This document shows, in pieces, positions 26,693-41,100 of a stretch of DNA of 64,000 bases. Each line of letters opens with the position of its first letter. Positions within the stretch are counted from its first letter, which is position 1. The stretch comes from Lanius collurio (taxonomy: Eukaryota; Chordata; Aves; Passeriformes; Laniidae): the NCBI GenBank assembly GCA_020086605.1, contig JACBWW010000022.1, forward strand, positions 2,873,559 to 2,937,558, in the 5' to 3' direction. A program made the position numbers and the translations under genes. The notes below the pieces were generated by a model. The model was not told where the DNA came from, searched no databases, and worked only from the letters and a program-made list of their open reading frames with translations.

Positions 26693-26920
26693 GCTCCCCC
26701 TGCCGTGGGCAAGGACACCTTCTGCTAGACCAGGTTGCTCAGAGCCTTGTCCAACCTGGCTTTGAATGCTTCAAGGGGATGGGACATCCACAACCTCTCT
26801 CAGCAACCTGTACCAGGGCTTCACTACCCTCACAGGGAAGAATTTCTTCCTAGTATCTAACCTAAATCTCCCCTCTTTCAATTTTTGCCCATTATACCTT
26901 GTCCTATCTCTGCAGTGGGC
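26693..26920 (-). mobile_element. Second CR1 LINE 3' fragment, adjoining the first
   Basis: The sequence ccctgccgtgggcaaggaca, accaggttgctcagagcctt, gtccaacctggctttgaatg, catccacaacctctctcagc and cctcacagggaagaatttct follows the classic avian CR1 3' region, read antisense. It lies in the same orientation as the preceding fragment. The junction near 26692 lacks a second 3' terminal repeat, which suggests recombination or a composite of two CR1 subfamilies. Confidence 0.88.
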
Positions 26921-29900
26921 TGCCATGACGTGAATTGCAGATTGAAAAATATTAATTAAAATCACTTAGAGAAGCACTCAGGCTTGCCTACATGGAAAAC
27001 TCACTGCATGGGAAGGGAGTGGTGTACAGCCACCCTTGGAATACCACAGAGTAATTTATGTGCAGTAAATTCACTAGCTAATTCTGTGAATGCCATTAGA
27101 CACCTGCAGTGTAACACGTTGGTGCTGGAAGGGAGCCATGCTCTGCAGCCTGCTGGATGGCAACGCTGCTGAAGGCCTGAGCAGCTTCTCATGGTGCTTG
27201 ATGCCACCCTAGCAGGTGTAATTCACCTTGTACACTCCAAACACCACAGAGGTGTGTCCAGTCAGAGACCTTTTGTTTAGTGCTGAACCTTTCCCTTGAG
27301 TGAATGGGGGTTTATGTTGTTTTGTATGTACCAGCAGAGTTGAGGGGCTCATACTGGCTCTCCCACTGGGATTAGTAAGTAAGGCATAAGATGGAGGTAC
27401 AAAGGGGCATCATGGATACATTTAGATCAAGGGTCTCCCTCTCCTGCCAAAGAATCAACACTTCCTTCCCATGACCAGAACTAACCCTGTACACACCACA
27501 AAACAACTGTTTGTGTTATACATGACACAGAAAGTGCTGTGCTCTTTTTTAAATCCATGCTCCCATCCCCTTTGAAGAACTTGTTAAAGCTCTACAGATG
27601 AGGAATTTAGAGACAATTTTCAAAGCATGGTTACTCAAGCTGGAAGTTAGCTTTTAGCCAGACTTTAAAACAGCTTCCAATATTGCAAATAAAAATTTGC
27701 AACTGCAGCTGGGTAGTTTGATTTTTGAAATAACTACATCCATAATCTTCAAGAATAATTGAAATTTAGCTAAAATCTCTGGCACATATTTGTCACTGAG
27801 GGAGGGATTCTGGATTCTTTAAACAGACAAGAGACATCTATATATTGTTATCAGAAAACGGCTCACCAGCAAAAGGATATCTCAAGTTTAAAGAGGTTAT
27901 ATGAATCTTGCAGTCCTTTTAAATTGCCATTGTAAGTAATTCCCTTTCAGCCTGCTCTGAACTTCACTTCAGGGCTTGCAGAGGAGATACTACAAATACA
28001 GGTCATTTTTAAATGCTCTACTTGGTCCCACTTCATCTCAACTCCATTGGAGAATAAAACAGATATACAATATAAGCTACAGTATCTTATTTGAGATTTT
28101 AGTTTTTTGCCTGACTTAAAAAATCCCTAAGTAAGAAGTGGAGCCACAAAGTGGGAATTTTGTATCCCAAGACACTATTTTCTAAATAGAAGGTAAAGAC
28201 ATGCAATCATTTCTCTTGGTTTCTCTTCCAAAGACTTCACCATTTCCTGTGCCTTGAGTACACCATTTAGTCTATGAATGTGTTGGGTTGAAGGCCTCTC
28301 ACAGATCCAAAATGAGAGGCTACATCATTACCAGAGTAATGACTGCTCATGTTTTGTTGTATTGATGATAGTATGGAATAGTTTACGGCATCCTTTTGTA
28401 CATTTTGTTTTTCATCTGCCAACGAAGAAATGTTCTAATAGTGACAAACAGATGGGACACAGCATTTGCCAAAGATGAGCATGAAGCCTTTCTCACATTC
28501 TTTTGCACTTACAACCTGTACAAAACCACCATCACCAGTGAAACTCTATGGATTATAAAATAAATCAAATTGAAATTTGGCCTTCTAAGCTGCAGATTTT
28601 TGTTTACTTGTTTACTACTTTAAATCTTTAGATGCCCTACCAGATGATTTTCATAAAACCTTGGAGAAAACTCTGGAGGGCTCTCTGTAATTAAGTGAGG
28701 GAAAGGCAAATAAGCAAAGCTTACATGTTCTCTTCCAAGTGGCTGGCATAGCCACTCATGGCTCAGCAAACGTGCCCGTACTGTAGCTGAAGACAGGGCT
28801 GCTGGCAGAGCTCCTTCCAAACCCCAAGCTGGCTAGATTGGATAAACTTTTAGAGTGAGGCATCAGTGTCCTGTTTTCAGTTTTGGTATGGACAGGTCAG
28901 CTGTACCTGTGAGAGCAGGGGATTAGAATCAAAGTTTTGGAGAGGTTAAGTTTGCAGCAGAAAGCTTCACACCAGGGCTCTGGCTCAAAGGCATTCTCCT
29001 TTGGCAAAGAAGTCTGTGCCTTCTTCCATGCTCACTAAAAGTCATTCACCACCACTCTGCAAAGACAGCATGCACAAGGGAAGAGGAAAACAAGGAGAGG
29101 ACAAAAAGAGGAGACATGGGAGAAAATGTCCCAGCCAGTCATTCTGCTGAGAGAAACAAAGCTGAATCCACGATCCCTCTGTTTTGCAAAACCAGAGGAT
29201 TAAATCTAAAAACATGGATTGCAAGAAAAAGGTACGGATGAAGACAAGAGGGTTTAGAACCTCTGGAGCTCACATGTGTGTAAATACATGCAGAGCTGTG
29301 CTAAGAACAGTTGTGTGGGATTGGCTGGGAAATCAGTACAGGGGAAAAGCAACAAGAAGGAGCTCATTATCAGGTGGGAGAAGAAGTTATCCTGTGACAG
29401 AGCTCCCGTGAGAGGGATGCGTTTTTGGAAAGCAAGATGTGACCCACGTGGTCAGAGATGTGACCACCTCTGTTGTCAGCACGTGGAAACAGTTTGATAA
29501 CAGGAGCAGTGAATGAACTCCCCAGGCCATCAGCAGGCTTTAGGGAAATTTCATGCTCTATCTTCTGTCGTGAAAAACACATGCTAGAACCATTGGAAAA
29601 AAACCCAAACCAGCATCCTCTTGTTAAAGCTAACTCATAATCAAAATAATGTAAGACCAAGTCCATCTTAGAATTCTATATATAATTCTGGCTGCAAGAC
29701 CCACTCTGCATACTTATTATGAACTTTTAGTGATTCTTAAATTCCTGTGAAAGATTAAAAGCCTTTCCTTGTTGCTATGACTTGCCAGGAGGATAAGTGC
29801 CCCAGCAAATATTTAAGAATAACTGTCTCCACTCTGCCAGCAATAATTGAATATTTTTCTATCCAGAAGTTTTATTCTGAACAAGACCACTATTAACTTT

Positions 29901-31283
29901 TCTAATAAATGTTCTTTATGTTGCAGATAGGTCCTTTTGGGCCTTCCTGTTACAAAAAAAAATATGGCCATGAGTCCCCCTCATTTGGTAAATCAGGAAG
30001 GCAACACAACTCCACTAGAGCTTAGAGGAGTGAAGCTCTGCAATGCTTGCAGAACCATCATCAAAGCCTGCATTTCCTTCAGTTTAATCAGCCTGAAACA
30101 GCCAGTATTTTTTGTTCAGATGATGACAATGGAGTCAAACTACTACCTTTCATTGTCCAGACATAGAACACATAAGGTTTTTATATGGTTGTTGTTCTGA
30201 AGCATCATGGTACTGACATTAGCATGTTCCTCTCTCCTGTCTTTTCTCATTAGAGAAAGGTGAGAGGCTTCAGGGATGACACCAACATGCTACTCTTTTT
30301 TGGTTACATGCTTAACTCATGCTTGAAATGTAAGTTAAGGGGCACTAGGTGACAGCTAAATATTTATGTGCTCTGTGTCACCAACTTAGCTTCTCCCTTG
30401 CTGTCCATCCACACAACTACCCCATGTTTAATACTCTGATATCTGAGAACCATCAAATTGATGTTACCTGAATCCAGTTTTTTGGAGAGGATTATGTATT
30501 AAGTAGGTTGATGTTCATCCATCTCTGCAGGGAACACAAGAGGCCTAATTTTCTGTTACATTATGGTTGAAGCTACTGGACATTGAAGTCCATCAATACA
30601 GTGTGTTGCATTTCTACATTGGTAGTGATGAAGAAGAGTCTGAAACTGTGTACTGGATTCAGCCAGGATACAGAAAACTGTCAGAAATACAATAGTTATG
30701 TAGACACATATACACATTACCACACATCTAGCAGAAGCCAGTTAAAAAAAGCTGGGACAGACTGTAAGGTTCCTGGTGAGACCATCTATTGAAATCATAT
30801 TTCTCCTGATAAAAAAGGCACCTATATAAAATATAAATCAGTCAGGATAACCAACTATTAGTGTGCACCATGCTTTAACCTTATTAGGCGTTTGCTAATA
30901 ATAACAACATCGCTTGTTTTCATGTTACTATCATGCAATAAAGTTCTGTACCCCTCGCAGCAACACAGCTGAATGTAGTCTAGCTGCTATTCTGTGAGTA
31001 CTGTCATGGTTGGTTTAGTACACGAAACTTGGATGCTTTATTTGTATGCTTTGTAGTCGCTTCTGCCATCTTTGATTAGTATCACCTGGAAATCCCAGCT
31101 TTTCTGCATGTAGTCACACCCAAGAGGAAAGCCTGACTCGGAAAAGATTAGTGTCACTTTGCTTTTCCCCCTCATCTTTTCCCTGTAAAGGAGGAGAGCT
31201 TTCTGATCGTGGCAGTGTATTGGTAAAGATAGCCTAGATACCAAATACCTTAAGGGCCTCAATCTCCTCTCATATGTCCCAGA

Positions 31284-31360
31284 ATTGAAGCTGAAATAAC
31301 TCTGTTGACTTCAGTGGCAATTTATACCTGCATTAGTGAAAGGAGAATAAAGTTCTGAGG
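31284..31360. repeat. Possible ancient amniote repeat fragment
   Basis: The segment ctctgttgacttcagtggca, then atttatacctgcattagtg, resembles the ttgacttcaatgg and gatttacacc motifs of an old interspersed repeat I recall from birds and reptiles. The match is short and the family is uncertain. Confidence 0.35.
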
Positions 31361-32982
31361 TTTGCATGAAGGATATTATGAAATTTGTTCTTTCAGCTTG
31401 TTAAACAGTCAGTACAAAATGCACATTTCCATGGACAAGAAGATTGGGACAGTAAAGATGTCTGTCTTTCTCCCAAACTATTTACTCCTGTACCCTTGTG
31501 CTACGGTGGGGATGAGGGTGGCAGTGTGAGAGCAGCCCTTGTGCAGACCCTTGGGCAGATTTAGAGGTCTCCCACACCACAAATACACCACTTCTTTTCT
31601 GATGTTTGGGTCCTTAACTCTCTTCAATATAGCAACTGTCAAACAAGCACACACAAACCAAAGCTGGTAGCACATAAATTTTGTAAGAAAGCAAAGCCTG
31701 CACTTCACCTTTGCAGGCTAAAACCAGGCTGCCAGACCTTGGCCCACAACAGTGTGTTTAATATAGGTCTTGCATCAGGTCCAGCACGAGCCAGCTGGGC
31801 CCAAGCCACAGAGAATTCTCAGCCAGAAGTGACCTTGTTAAATAGGCCTTACTGGGTATGTTTTTCTGCCCATTATTGATCAAGGGCAGGTTATACACCA
31901 GTATTTTTTGCTGTAGCAGAGGCATCCAGTTTGACACTGTTAATGTCTCAGAAAACTCTTCCTCTGGTTTCCAGTTTGCAGGCACGTGGGAGGGGTACCT
32001 GCTAAGTATTCCCACTGCCTTCTTTCCAAGCGATGAAGGGGCATTTCTCCAAATGAGTGGATTCTGGCCTCTACAGTGCAGCAAGCCAGCACAGAAGCCC
32101 TAAACTCCTTCCTAAAATTTTTACCTGAGTTCGTGTGGCTGAAGTAAAGCTTGTAACTACAAAGGCTGGGCTTATCATTACTTTCAATTAATAACTTTGT
32201 CTATCCTTTTAATTGTAATTTCTTATTCACTTCAGGGAATTATTTACATATATTTACATATATTTATTTATACACTTTAACAAGTATACTCATATTAAAA
32301 CAGGGCATTTCCCTGACAAGCTTAAACCTGTTTCCCTATCATTCAACTTCCCTTTCATTTCACCTTTTGTTTTGTTTCTTGGCATTTTTCTACTTTAAAA
32401 CACTGCATTTTGTTGTTAAAGACACCTTTGGTTTCCAGATATCCTTCAGATTTTGTTTAATTCCTCTCAGTAAAATGGCAAATGATATTGAGCATTACAT
32501 AAAATTTTAACAAAACAGCTGGGATGGGAATATGACAAACTGAAAGAAGCCAGAAGCCACGGTCCTCTACTTCTGCTGCTACAAACCAAAAGCATATTAC
32601 AATTCATTCCTTCAAGTCCTTTCTTAAGCGTGGAATCCCAATTATGGACACAGTCCTCGTGGCTTCAGGGAAAGTAACTTCATGATCACAGATCTCCCTA
32701 AGGGAGAAAAATTCATTGAGTTGTCTAAGAAAGAGTTTCTCTGGAAGCTGTAGACTGAGGAGAGTCATAGCACGACTGGAACTCTTTTTTGCATAACCAG
32801 ATCAAATCTGGCCTTGGTAATAGTGAGAAATTGTTACCATCTGAATTCTAATCCATGGCATATGCAGTTGGGGCTGGGTGGTCTCATTATAGCTTCTAGG
32901 AGAGCAAACCTCATCTCGTAAACCACCACTGCAGGTGGCACTTCAAATGGAGGTCTGTAGGCTCAGTGGTGTAACTCCGCTT

Positions 32983-33011
32983 CTCTGTGAGTTCTTGTTG
33001 AACTCACAGAG
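32983..33011. repeat. Perfect 12-bp stem-loop
   Basis: The arms ctctgtgagttc (32983-32994) and gaactcacagag (33000-33011) are exact reverse complements around the 5-nt loop ttgtt. The stem is not extended by the flanks. It is a standalone hairpin in intergenic DNA with no adjacent U-run or RNA-gene signature. Confidence 0.9.
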
Positions 33012-34419
33012 CATTTTTAGCAAAGGAAATGCAACAAAGTCAGTTGTCTTCATATTTTCTGACCCCTGAAGATTTCCACTAGATGTTTATGATCATTATT
33101 TAGGGAAAGAAAAATAAAAAAACACCAAAACCAATTTAAAGTGCATATTTTCTGTGGAGTGATGTAAACTACAAATGCTTAAGCAAACATCAGTAAGATG
33201 ACCCCCTTAAGGCAAGCAACCATGGGCCCCAGAGAGGGGAATGCTTCCAAAAGATGCAGTATGTGTTTTCAGGACACATGTATGAATTAAACCAATTTTA
33301 TAAAACACAACAAATTAGGATTTATTAGACTCCTCTGCTAAAGGATATGCTCCATATCCTTTGGCACATTGAATGTAATTGATCTCATTGACTAATAGTT
33401 TTGGAGACATTCAAAGTATTTTAATCAACCTGAACTGGGTTCCATATCAATTTATGTGAAGAGCCTTATCTGGCATCTGTTCACTCTCATTTATTGGTTC
33501 CATTGCAAGGAAGGTCCTGCTTGCCTATCTCACCTCATTTCTCCTTCCACCTCCATGCAAACCTGGTCCACTGTGCCACAGCAACAGCTAGCAGGCATCC
33601 TTGGGTGGCATCCCCATGGTGTCAAATTTGCATGCAAAATTATAGCTGGCCCAAAAGCAAGTTCAAAACATCATCACCCATGGTGGCAGGACTGGAAGGG
33701 CAGCACTTCTGAACACCCTCTCAATAAGACATTTGATCAGTGGTGGCAGCTCAGCAAAGAGCAGATGCAGCAACATTTGCCTTCCTCAGGAACAAAGAAG
33801 GTAGGGCTGCTTGAGCATGAAGAGCCCCCACTTTGGGCCGGACATATTTGCTCTTGGCTAAAACCCAGGTTTTTGACATGAGACAGCCTTGATAGGGAAG
33901 TTCCTGCTAAGGCACAAAAGTGATGCTGGATAACCAAAGACATTATTGTAGCTCAGTGAAGAGCAGATACTACTTTTACATTTGATTTCAATGTATTTTG
34001 AATTTATTTGTTTTCAAAAGCATCTAGAATTTAGGAGACATGTATACATATATAATAAATCAGAATAAGTGAGGAAGTGACAGCATAAAGAACTGAAGAC
34101 TTTGAATAATATGTTTCATTTTAAAATTACAAGACCATAAATGCACAAAATCTTAGAGGCCTCCATCCAACAAAGCACTTACATGTATACTTAAAATTAA
34201 GTCTCCCTACAGTCACGCTTTGCTGAATTGAGGCATAATAATGGTAAGCTTCTAGGCCAAATTCTGGACTGGATTCAGTAGATGCAGATGTGTTTAAAAG
34301 GAAACAATATGTGTATGTAGAAAGCACATCTCTAGACACGCATGCCTGATCGCTTGCATTCATGTTCAGAAACTGTCAAATGCAGGAACATTTGTTTCCC
34401 CTGATTTAAAATACTTGCC

Positions 34420-34740
34420 TTATTTGACACAGAGTCACTTTGCCAGCAGAAAAAATGGTCTCTGCCCAGAAGACCTTAGAGTCTGAAATTTGGACAGATG
34501 AATAGCAGGTAAAATATAGAAAAGGATGAGAACAGAGGAGAGCTGAAGTAATAGGCTCACATGGTTATTCATTATAGACATGTGCATTCTGTCGTTGCCA
34601 AGTTATAAGTTTTAAATATAGAAGTTTACTTTTATGTACAAGTAATAATTATTAACAGAACACAAATCTTAGGGGGCTCTACAGATCATTTTGACAATCC
34701 AGAGTGAATGGGAGTTTTGCCACTCATTTCAATAGAGTCG
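34420..34740. repeat. Possible decayed SINE-like amniote repeat
   Basis: Successive motifs recall an old bird/turtle repeat: tggtctctgcccagaagacc followed by ttagagtctgaaatttggac, then gaacagaggagagctgaagt, and gaatgggagttttgccactc followed by atttcaat. Divergence is high, so the boundaries and orientation are tentative. Confidence 0.35.
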
Positions 34741-37700
34741 GGCTTTTATTGTGAGACTCTGCTTTAACCCATATGTCTCCAAAAGAGTGCACACAAAAAC
34801 CTTTACAGCCAACCAGCTCTGCCCTGACCTACAGAGCCTGGAAACCTGGGTGCAAACATCTGGCAACTCCCAGCTCTCAGAAAGAGGAAGTGACATTCAT
34901 CACACATCTGTAATAAACAGCACATCTGAAATAAACTGTTTGTTGCCAAGCAGCAACAAACCTTCTCCAGCCTTTCTTTACAGCCAAGCCTCCCAATTAA
35001 CCTTCTGTCATCCAGAGGCCAAGGAGGAGATTCTCACAGAAGAAGACTTGTTCCACAATACCTCACCTTGCAATTCTGCCATGCTTTTCTGAGATGAAAG
35101 GGGAAGCGTGTGGTATAAAACTGATGGGGAGGAATGGTCTCTGCACATGGCTGTGCTCATGGCTCCCACCCCCTCTGCAGCCCTGGGAGCTCCTAATGCC
35201 TCATACTCCCAGCTCACATAGGAAAAGGGATTTAAAACTGTCAGGCAGCAGCTTTCACTATTAACTTTCAGTTTTGAAACAGCTGAGACTTAGAGGCTTT
35301 GAGGAAATCTGGGTCCGATTTTTATTTTTAGATAAACTGCCAGGGAAATAAATCACACAATAATGATTTTCAGTAATTTTTATAGGAGAACTGACAACTC
35401 ACTGTGGTGACTCAGTATTTGCAGAGTACTCTACAATATTGTGTAAGCATTTTAATTTCATCCATGACTGAAAGTATTCAAGGGGTCTGGGTTTTGTTCC
35501 TTTAGCACTTTGGAGGTGCTTCAGCATGAGGTGGGAAAAAGGTAGCAAAGGAGAGACTTTGTCCATCTTGTTACAGTAGACAGTTTCAAGAATCATGCAG
35601 TTATATGAAATTAACATTTCTTCTACTATTTCAGAACTTTCATCTCAAAATTCCGTTATTACAGAGGTGGAAACTAACCTTAATAAAGTCACCGGTAAGA
35701 TTGGAGTAATACAGGAGTTGGCCATGCTCTTGCCCCATTTCAGTGAGTCTGTTGGGGAGGAAAGCTTTCCAGAAAGAGGACTCTGATAAGAAAAATATCT
35801 TTGTAGTACTGGCAAAGAAAAGCCCTAAAAAGTGGGGTTGTTTTTTTCTTTGCAAATTTGGTTTCATTCCTTTTTTTTGGGGGGGGGGAGGTGGAGAGAG
35901 AGGGTATTGGTTTTTGTTTGGATGTTACTAAACCTCTCTGAAGAAAAACAATAACACCCACATCTTAAAGTCAAAGAGGAGGCTCTGACACCCCTCTAAA
36001 CCAAGGCACAGGCTCCTTGGGCTCTGAGTAAAGAAACTGGCATTAGTTCAGTGACTTCAACCTGGCTCCATGCTGTCTGAAAGGTCCTTTCACAGGGAAG
36101 TTAATGCAAAATCTTGGCCTGAATTACCTCCTTTTTATCACTACCTCCATGCTGTTTAGATACAGATTTTTTAGTTAAATGTACTTGTTAAATTTTTATG
36201 TTCTTTTGAAACGCTGATGAATTCAAATACCACTGGATGCAGCGTGCTGGGTCCGAAGAGTCACACAGTGGGAGTAAAGCTGTACTCGAGCCATGCAGAA
36301 GTAGTTCAGCTGGAGCAGAGGAGTTTTGTTTTTTTCACTAGAGGCATGATGTAATAACCACCCATCTGATAAGCTTTAACTAATTTGCAGTTTCCCATTT
36401 ATTCTTATAAAACATTGCAGTAGGCTATGGTAGGAGTGGGTCTTGCTGCAGATTCCATACACTGTGAACTGGTTTTCTCCCTGCCACATGTTCAGCACCC
36501 CTAGACACTCAGCTGTCTGTGCAAGACAGGCATGCCCTTGTCCCAGGGGTTGCACAGACAGTCACTGACCCCCGGGCACAGGCCAGGCTGAAGGCAGCCA
36601 CTGCCAAGCACACACAGCTGCAGTGCATTTGAAGTGTTGCACCAACTCAGACGTTGGAGAGAACTAACTCTTAATGCAGCAATAACAGGAGCAACCAGGT
36701 ATTATATGAATGAGAGGAAAATACTGGATCCTTTACTTGCAAGTGTTCTTTTGGTTGGGATGATGATTTGCTGTGCAACTGAAATGTGAGAAAAAACAAG
36801 GAACCAGTAACTTCCTCTTGCACCCTCAAGACAACACCAAATATTTGCTGCAGTTCAATTACGATGGACAAGGAAGTATAATGCCTAGGTCTGGTGATGT
36901 AAAGGCAAGAAAGGATTATTAGATCAGCTACCCCACCTTGCACAGCAAAAAGCTCCTAGACCACCAAAATAGTTTTGCATTAAGTTTAATACTTTAGACT
37001 TTGATTAACAGTTTCTAAGTAACTGATACTGTTCAGAGTCACCTTGTGATAGTCTGAAGACCACCAAGACAGGCAGAACCCATCATGAAACACAGCAGAG
37101 TTCCAGCAGACAGTTTGAAATAGCAGCTTTATTTCCAACTTCCAACTCAGTTTACAGACATTGGTTCTTCCAACACATTTCCATGCTAGCTGGAAAAGCT
37201 CCCTGGTACCCTGTATTTTCTTCCCATTGAGGTGCTTATACATTATAATTGAGTCACTTCTCAATCTTCTTTTTATAATGAAAGATAGACTAAAACAGCC
37301 TGCGGCTTTTAAAGCAGAGGCAGCTTTCCAGAAGAGTTTATGAAGGAATAGAGAAGTCTTAATTTTCCTATTTACATTACAGTATCAGTCATCTGCCTTT
37401 TCAAACTTGCCAGAAGCTTTTGACTCCTTTTGGAAAAAGCTATATACTCACATTAAAAAGCATGTAAGCATGTATCAGCTCAGATAGCCCTTGGTCCCTC
37501 AGCCTGTTTTTGTGGACATGAGCACTATTTATGACAAACCAACTTGGACTTGCATGGCAGGTAAAAATGTAAATCTTGTCTAAAGCTAAGGCTCTTGTGC
37601 GACTTAACATCAGCTTTTATTTCACTGAAGCATTTTCTTTTCATAGAAGTGGATTTCAACTAATCTTGCGCTGATTTGAGAAAACCCTTTGCAGATCCCA

Positions 37701-38051
37701 GTGTCATTACAGACTGTTTGCAAGGGCTTGCCATTGATTGCTGCCAGCACAATTGTCAGTGGACAGGGGCTGCTCCCCCCACCAGCACCTCCTGGAGGGA
37801 CTGCCCAGACCCCTGACACAGAGCTATTTTCTGAACACAAGAACCAGCATGCTTTGCTTGGGTTCTAGCATAAGCAATAGTATGATCTTTATTAAAGAAG
37901 GAATCAGTGTGGAAAAGCAAGTCTCACCTTTGGTGGCACACATGGCATGCCCCAAGAGCTGTGCCTCAGCCACCCTTCTGGGATGGCACAGCTGCACAGA
38001 CCTGCTCCCAGCCAGGTGTGTGCCAGGTGGCCCCTCCACAGCGACCTGCTC

Positions 38052-38113
38052 TTGTGATGGTTACACAGATCCATCCCTGCCCTTGTGATGGTTACACAGA
38101 TCCATCCCTGCCC
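38052..38113. repeat. Exact 31-bp tandem duplication
   Basis: Two identical 31-bp units, each starting ttgtgatggttacacagatc and ending catccctgccc, lie head to tail. The lack of divergence suggests a recent duplication or an allelic minisatellite seed. Confidence 0.95.
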
Positions 38114-41100
38114 TTGCTGGTGCCCAGCCCCTGGAGCTGTACCCAGCAGCTCTCTGTGAAAGCCATGCTGTCCCACTGCTGCTTCCCTGCCTGTGGCAGC
38201 AGCTCTCCTTGGTCCTCACTGGAGACCCATTTCCATGCAATCCATCAGGGGAGGCTCCCCAGTGCCCTGGCCAGCCCTGCCCAGGGCCATGCAGAAGGCA
38301 TGTGCCTGAGCCACTGGTGATCGTGGCTTGTGGGAGGAAAGCGCTGCTCAGTTCCCTGACACAGCACAGCCACTGGCACTGAGAGCATCACAAATCCTGT
38401 CAGGGCTTCCCTGTCTGGCACTAAAACCATACCTATTATTTATGGATACCCCTTTTTAAAATTAGATGATTACAAATTAGGAAATACATATCCTTAAATC
38501 TGAAAGTGCAAAGAGAGGTTATAAATATGCTAAGTCATTCTTTTATGTGACCTGAATAATTATGGAAACTATAAGAGTTGCAATTTAAAAGGATTTTCAA
38601 AACACATCATCTTTCAAAAGATACATCAGTAGAAGGTCATCTGTGACCCCTGCATTGTGTGAATTCTCTGATGGAGTAGAGAGAGCTAAAGTAAGATGAC
38701 AGCTGCCCTCTCATAACTAGCAAGCAGGAGGCTGAAACAAGCTGAAAGCCACCCAAAATATCAAAGTACACACGCATGAATCAGCATGAAGATAACCACT
38801 GTGCTTAAATCTCCATGAGATGCTGTACCAGGCTTAAAGGAAAATGCTGATTTTTAATGCAGACACAATACCTCTGTAATTATTATATACTACAATTATT
38901 GTAGCAGCATATGCAAATCTTGCACTGTGCAGCCTGAGACCAGCCTGAGCTCACAGACGAGTTTGTGCAGCCGTGGTAATCACGGCACAAGCGGAGAGAA
39001 ACCCGCACGTGCACGTCCGACTTCCCACGTTTGGGAGCCCCCAGATCCACCCTTCTGTCCTATTAACCGTGTGCCCATCAGCCTCATGTCAGAGCAGTGT
39101 TCAGATACTCAGAAATCAGGACTGTCAGCTCTAATGGTAAGGGACAAGTCCCATTGTCTTCTGGCATATCACATTTTCTTTGAAATGACTTGTCCTAGAT
39201 TTTTAGATTAAAAATAACGAGTATATAATTCATATATACCACATAAATTTTATATTAAATAAAAAAAACTTAAAACCGTACCTACAGTACTTTAGTACCT
39301 GACTTGTATATTTATGTGACTATTGTTAGAAGTGACTAATTGGGTTTGATTAGCTTCATCATTAATATTCTGTCCATAATTTAACATGCTTCAATAAAAT
39401 ACCCTAAAGCAGTATAATGATTAGATTTCAGGAATATGTGTTTTGCAATTAAGTTGCTCTTGATTTTGATATGCAGATTAAGAAATGGTGGTCTCATTTA
39501 AAAAAAACTGCCCTTATTAACTCAGCAGTATACTCTGAAGATTAGGTAAGAAATCCAAGATTTTCTCTTTGTATATGCTAGTTAAAATGTATTTCAATCA
39601 AGCATATGTGGGCAAATCAGATTTGATTAGTTTAAGTTCACAGTCATTCTATCTAAATGAATAATGTGTCACCTAACATTGCAAAAATTTGATTAATAGT
39701 TTATCAGTTAATTAAAAATGGGGTTTAATTTTTCTTTTTTAGGAAAATGCAAGGTAGATATTCCTTGTCTTCATCATAAATGCAAATTATTTCAGCTTGA
39801 ATCTATTGTTCCTTGCTCGCTTCTTAGCCAACTGGCAAGAAAATAAAGCTTTTAAAACCATCTCTTTTAGAGAAGCAGTAAAACTTTGTTTGCTTACACA
39901 TATGGCTGCCAGTTGTCCAAGTTTGAGTGGGATAATTCCTGTACATCCTTATTCCTCCCCCAAACTCTGCAGGACTTTTTGGAGATCGCCTTGGACTGTC
40001 TTTGCTGCATCCCACAGCAGGTCCAGAAGGACTCTGCGAGTGAGGAGTCCAGGTAACACCCACCAAAGGGCTCAGGGAGGAGAAAGGAGATTCCAGCCAC
40101 GCTGGGGAATAAAAGAGAGAGGCCCAGGGCACAGGCAGCCCTGGCAGCCCCAAGAGGGAAGCACCACAGCCATGGGCAGCCCTTGGTGACTCCTGTTAGC
40201 CATTAAGGGTGCCAGGCCTCCCTCTGCAGCAGCAGCTCTGCAGGGCCAGCAGCCCATCACAGCTCCAGAGGGCACAGGCAGAGAGTGGCAGGTAGGGCTC
40301 CAGCCAGGCTGGGTGTGAGCACAGCTGCGTGCTGTGTGTATAGACACAGATATACCCATGTCTTATTTTGTTACATGTAGAATACAGAATATTGTACAGA
40401 GAGGAGAGCTACATGAAGCTCAGTGGTATGTGCATTAGTGCAAGCAGCCTGTATCCCCAGCTGTGTGTGTATATATATTTATGTATATCTTTGTGGTGCA
40501 TGCATTTGCCTGATGTAAATATATCTTCAGCTTTGCTGCTGCTTGGACCTGAGAACATGAAGCTGCAACAGCTTCACCTCTCTCAGATCCTGCTTGACAT
40601 GTTTTCCTCCAACAATATGTATGCAGAACAACTTGGAAAGGAAGTGGGGGGAAACTCCCTCCATCTAAGAACCTTTGAAAGTTATTTACAAGCACTAAGA
40701 AAAGGGCAGTGCTGCAAAAACAAACAAATATGAAAAGTCAAAAACTGGGAAAACAAAAAATTGGTTTCCTTTAAGACCTCAGTTAAGATATTTGGTGCAG
40801 CCACATCATATAGCTTTAATTATATTCTCCCACGTTACACTTTCTACAGGATTTTACATTATCCAGTGCACAGCATGAATAGCACTCTCTGAATTAGCAA
40901 GCGTGAAATATGTACATCTACACATGACACTACCCAAGTACACAATTTAAGATGCTTAGCAAGAGTCTCCCCTAAAGATGGTCCTACAAGTCCCCGTGAT
41001 ACGCTGAGGAAAACAGCCAGGATTTTGGCAAGGAACGTAGCACAGCCTTCACACTGCAGGAAACAGTCACAGGAGGGGCCTCTCATCACTCTTAAGTGGA

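Noticed and set aside
33456..33881. 141-codon plus-strand open frame
   Set aside because: Trp/His-rich peptide with no recognised domain and an overlapping frame of similar quality. Judged chance.
35865..35891. T-run followed by G-run as a possible structural motif
   Set aside because: Simple homopolymer junction, likely replication slippage or a sequencing artefact.
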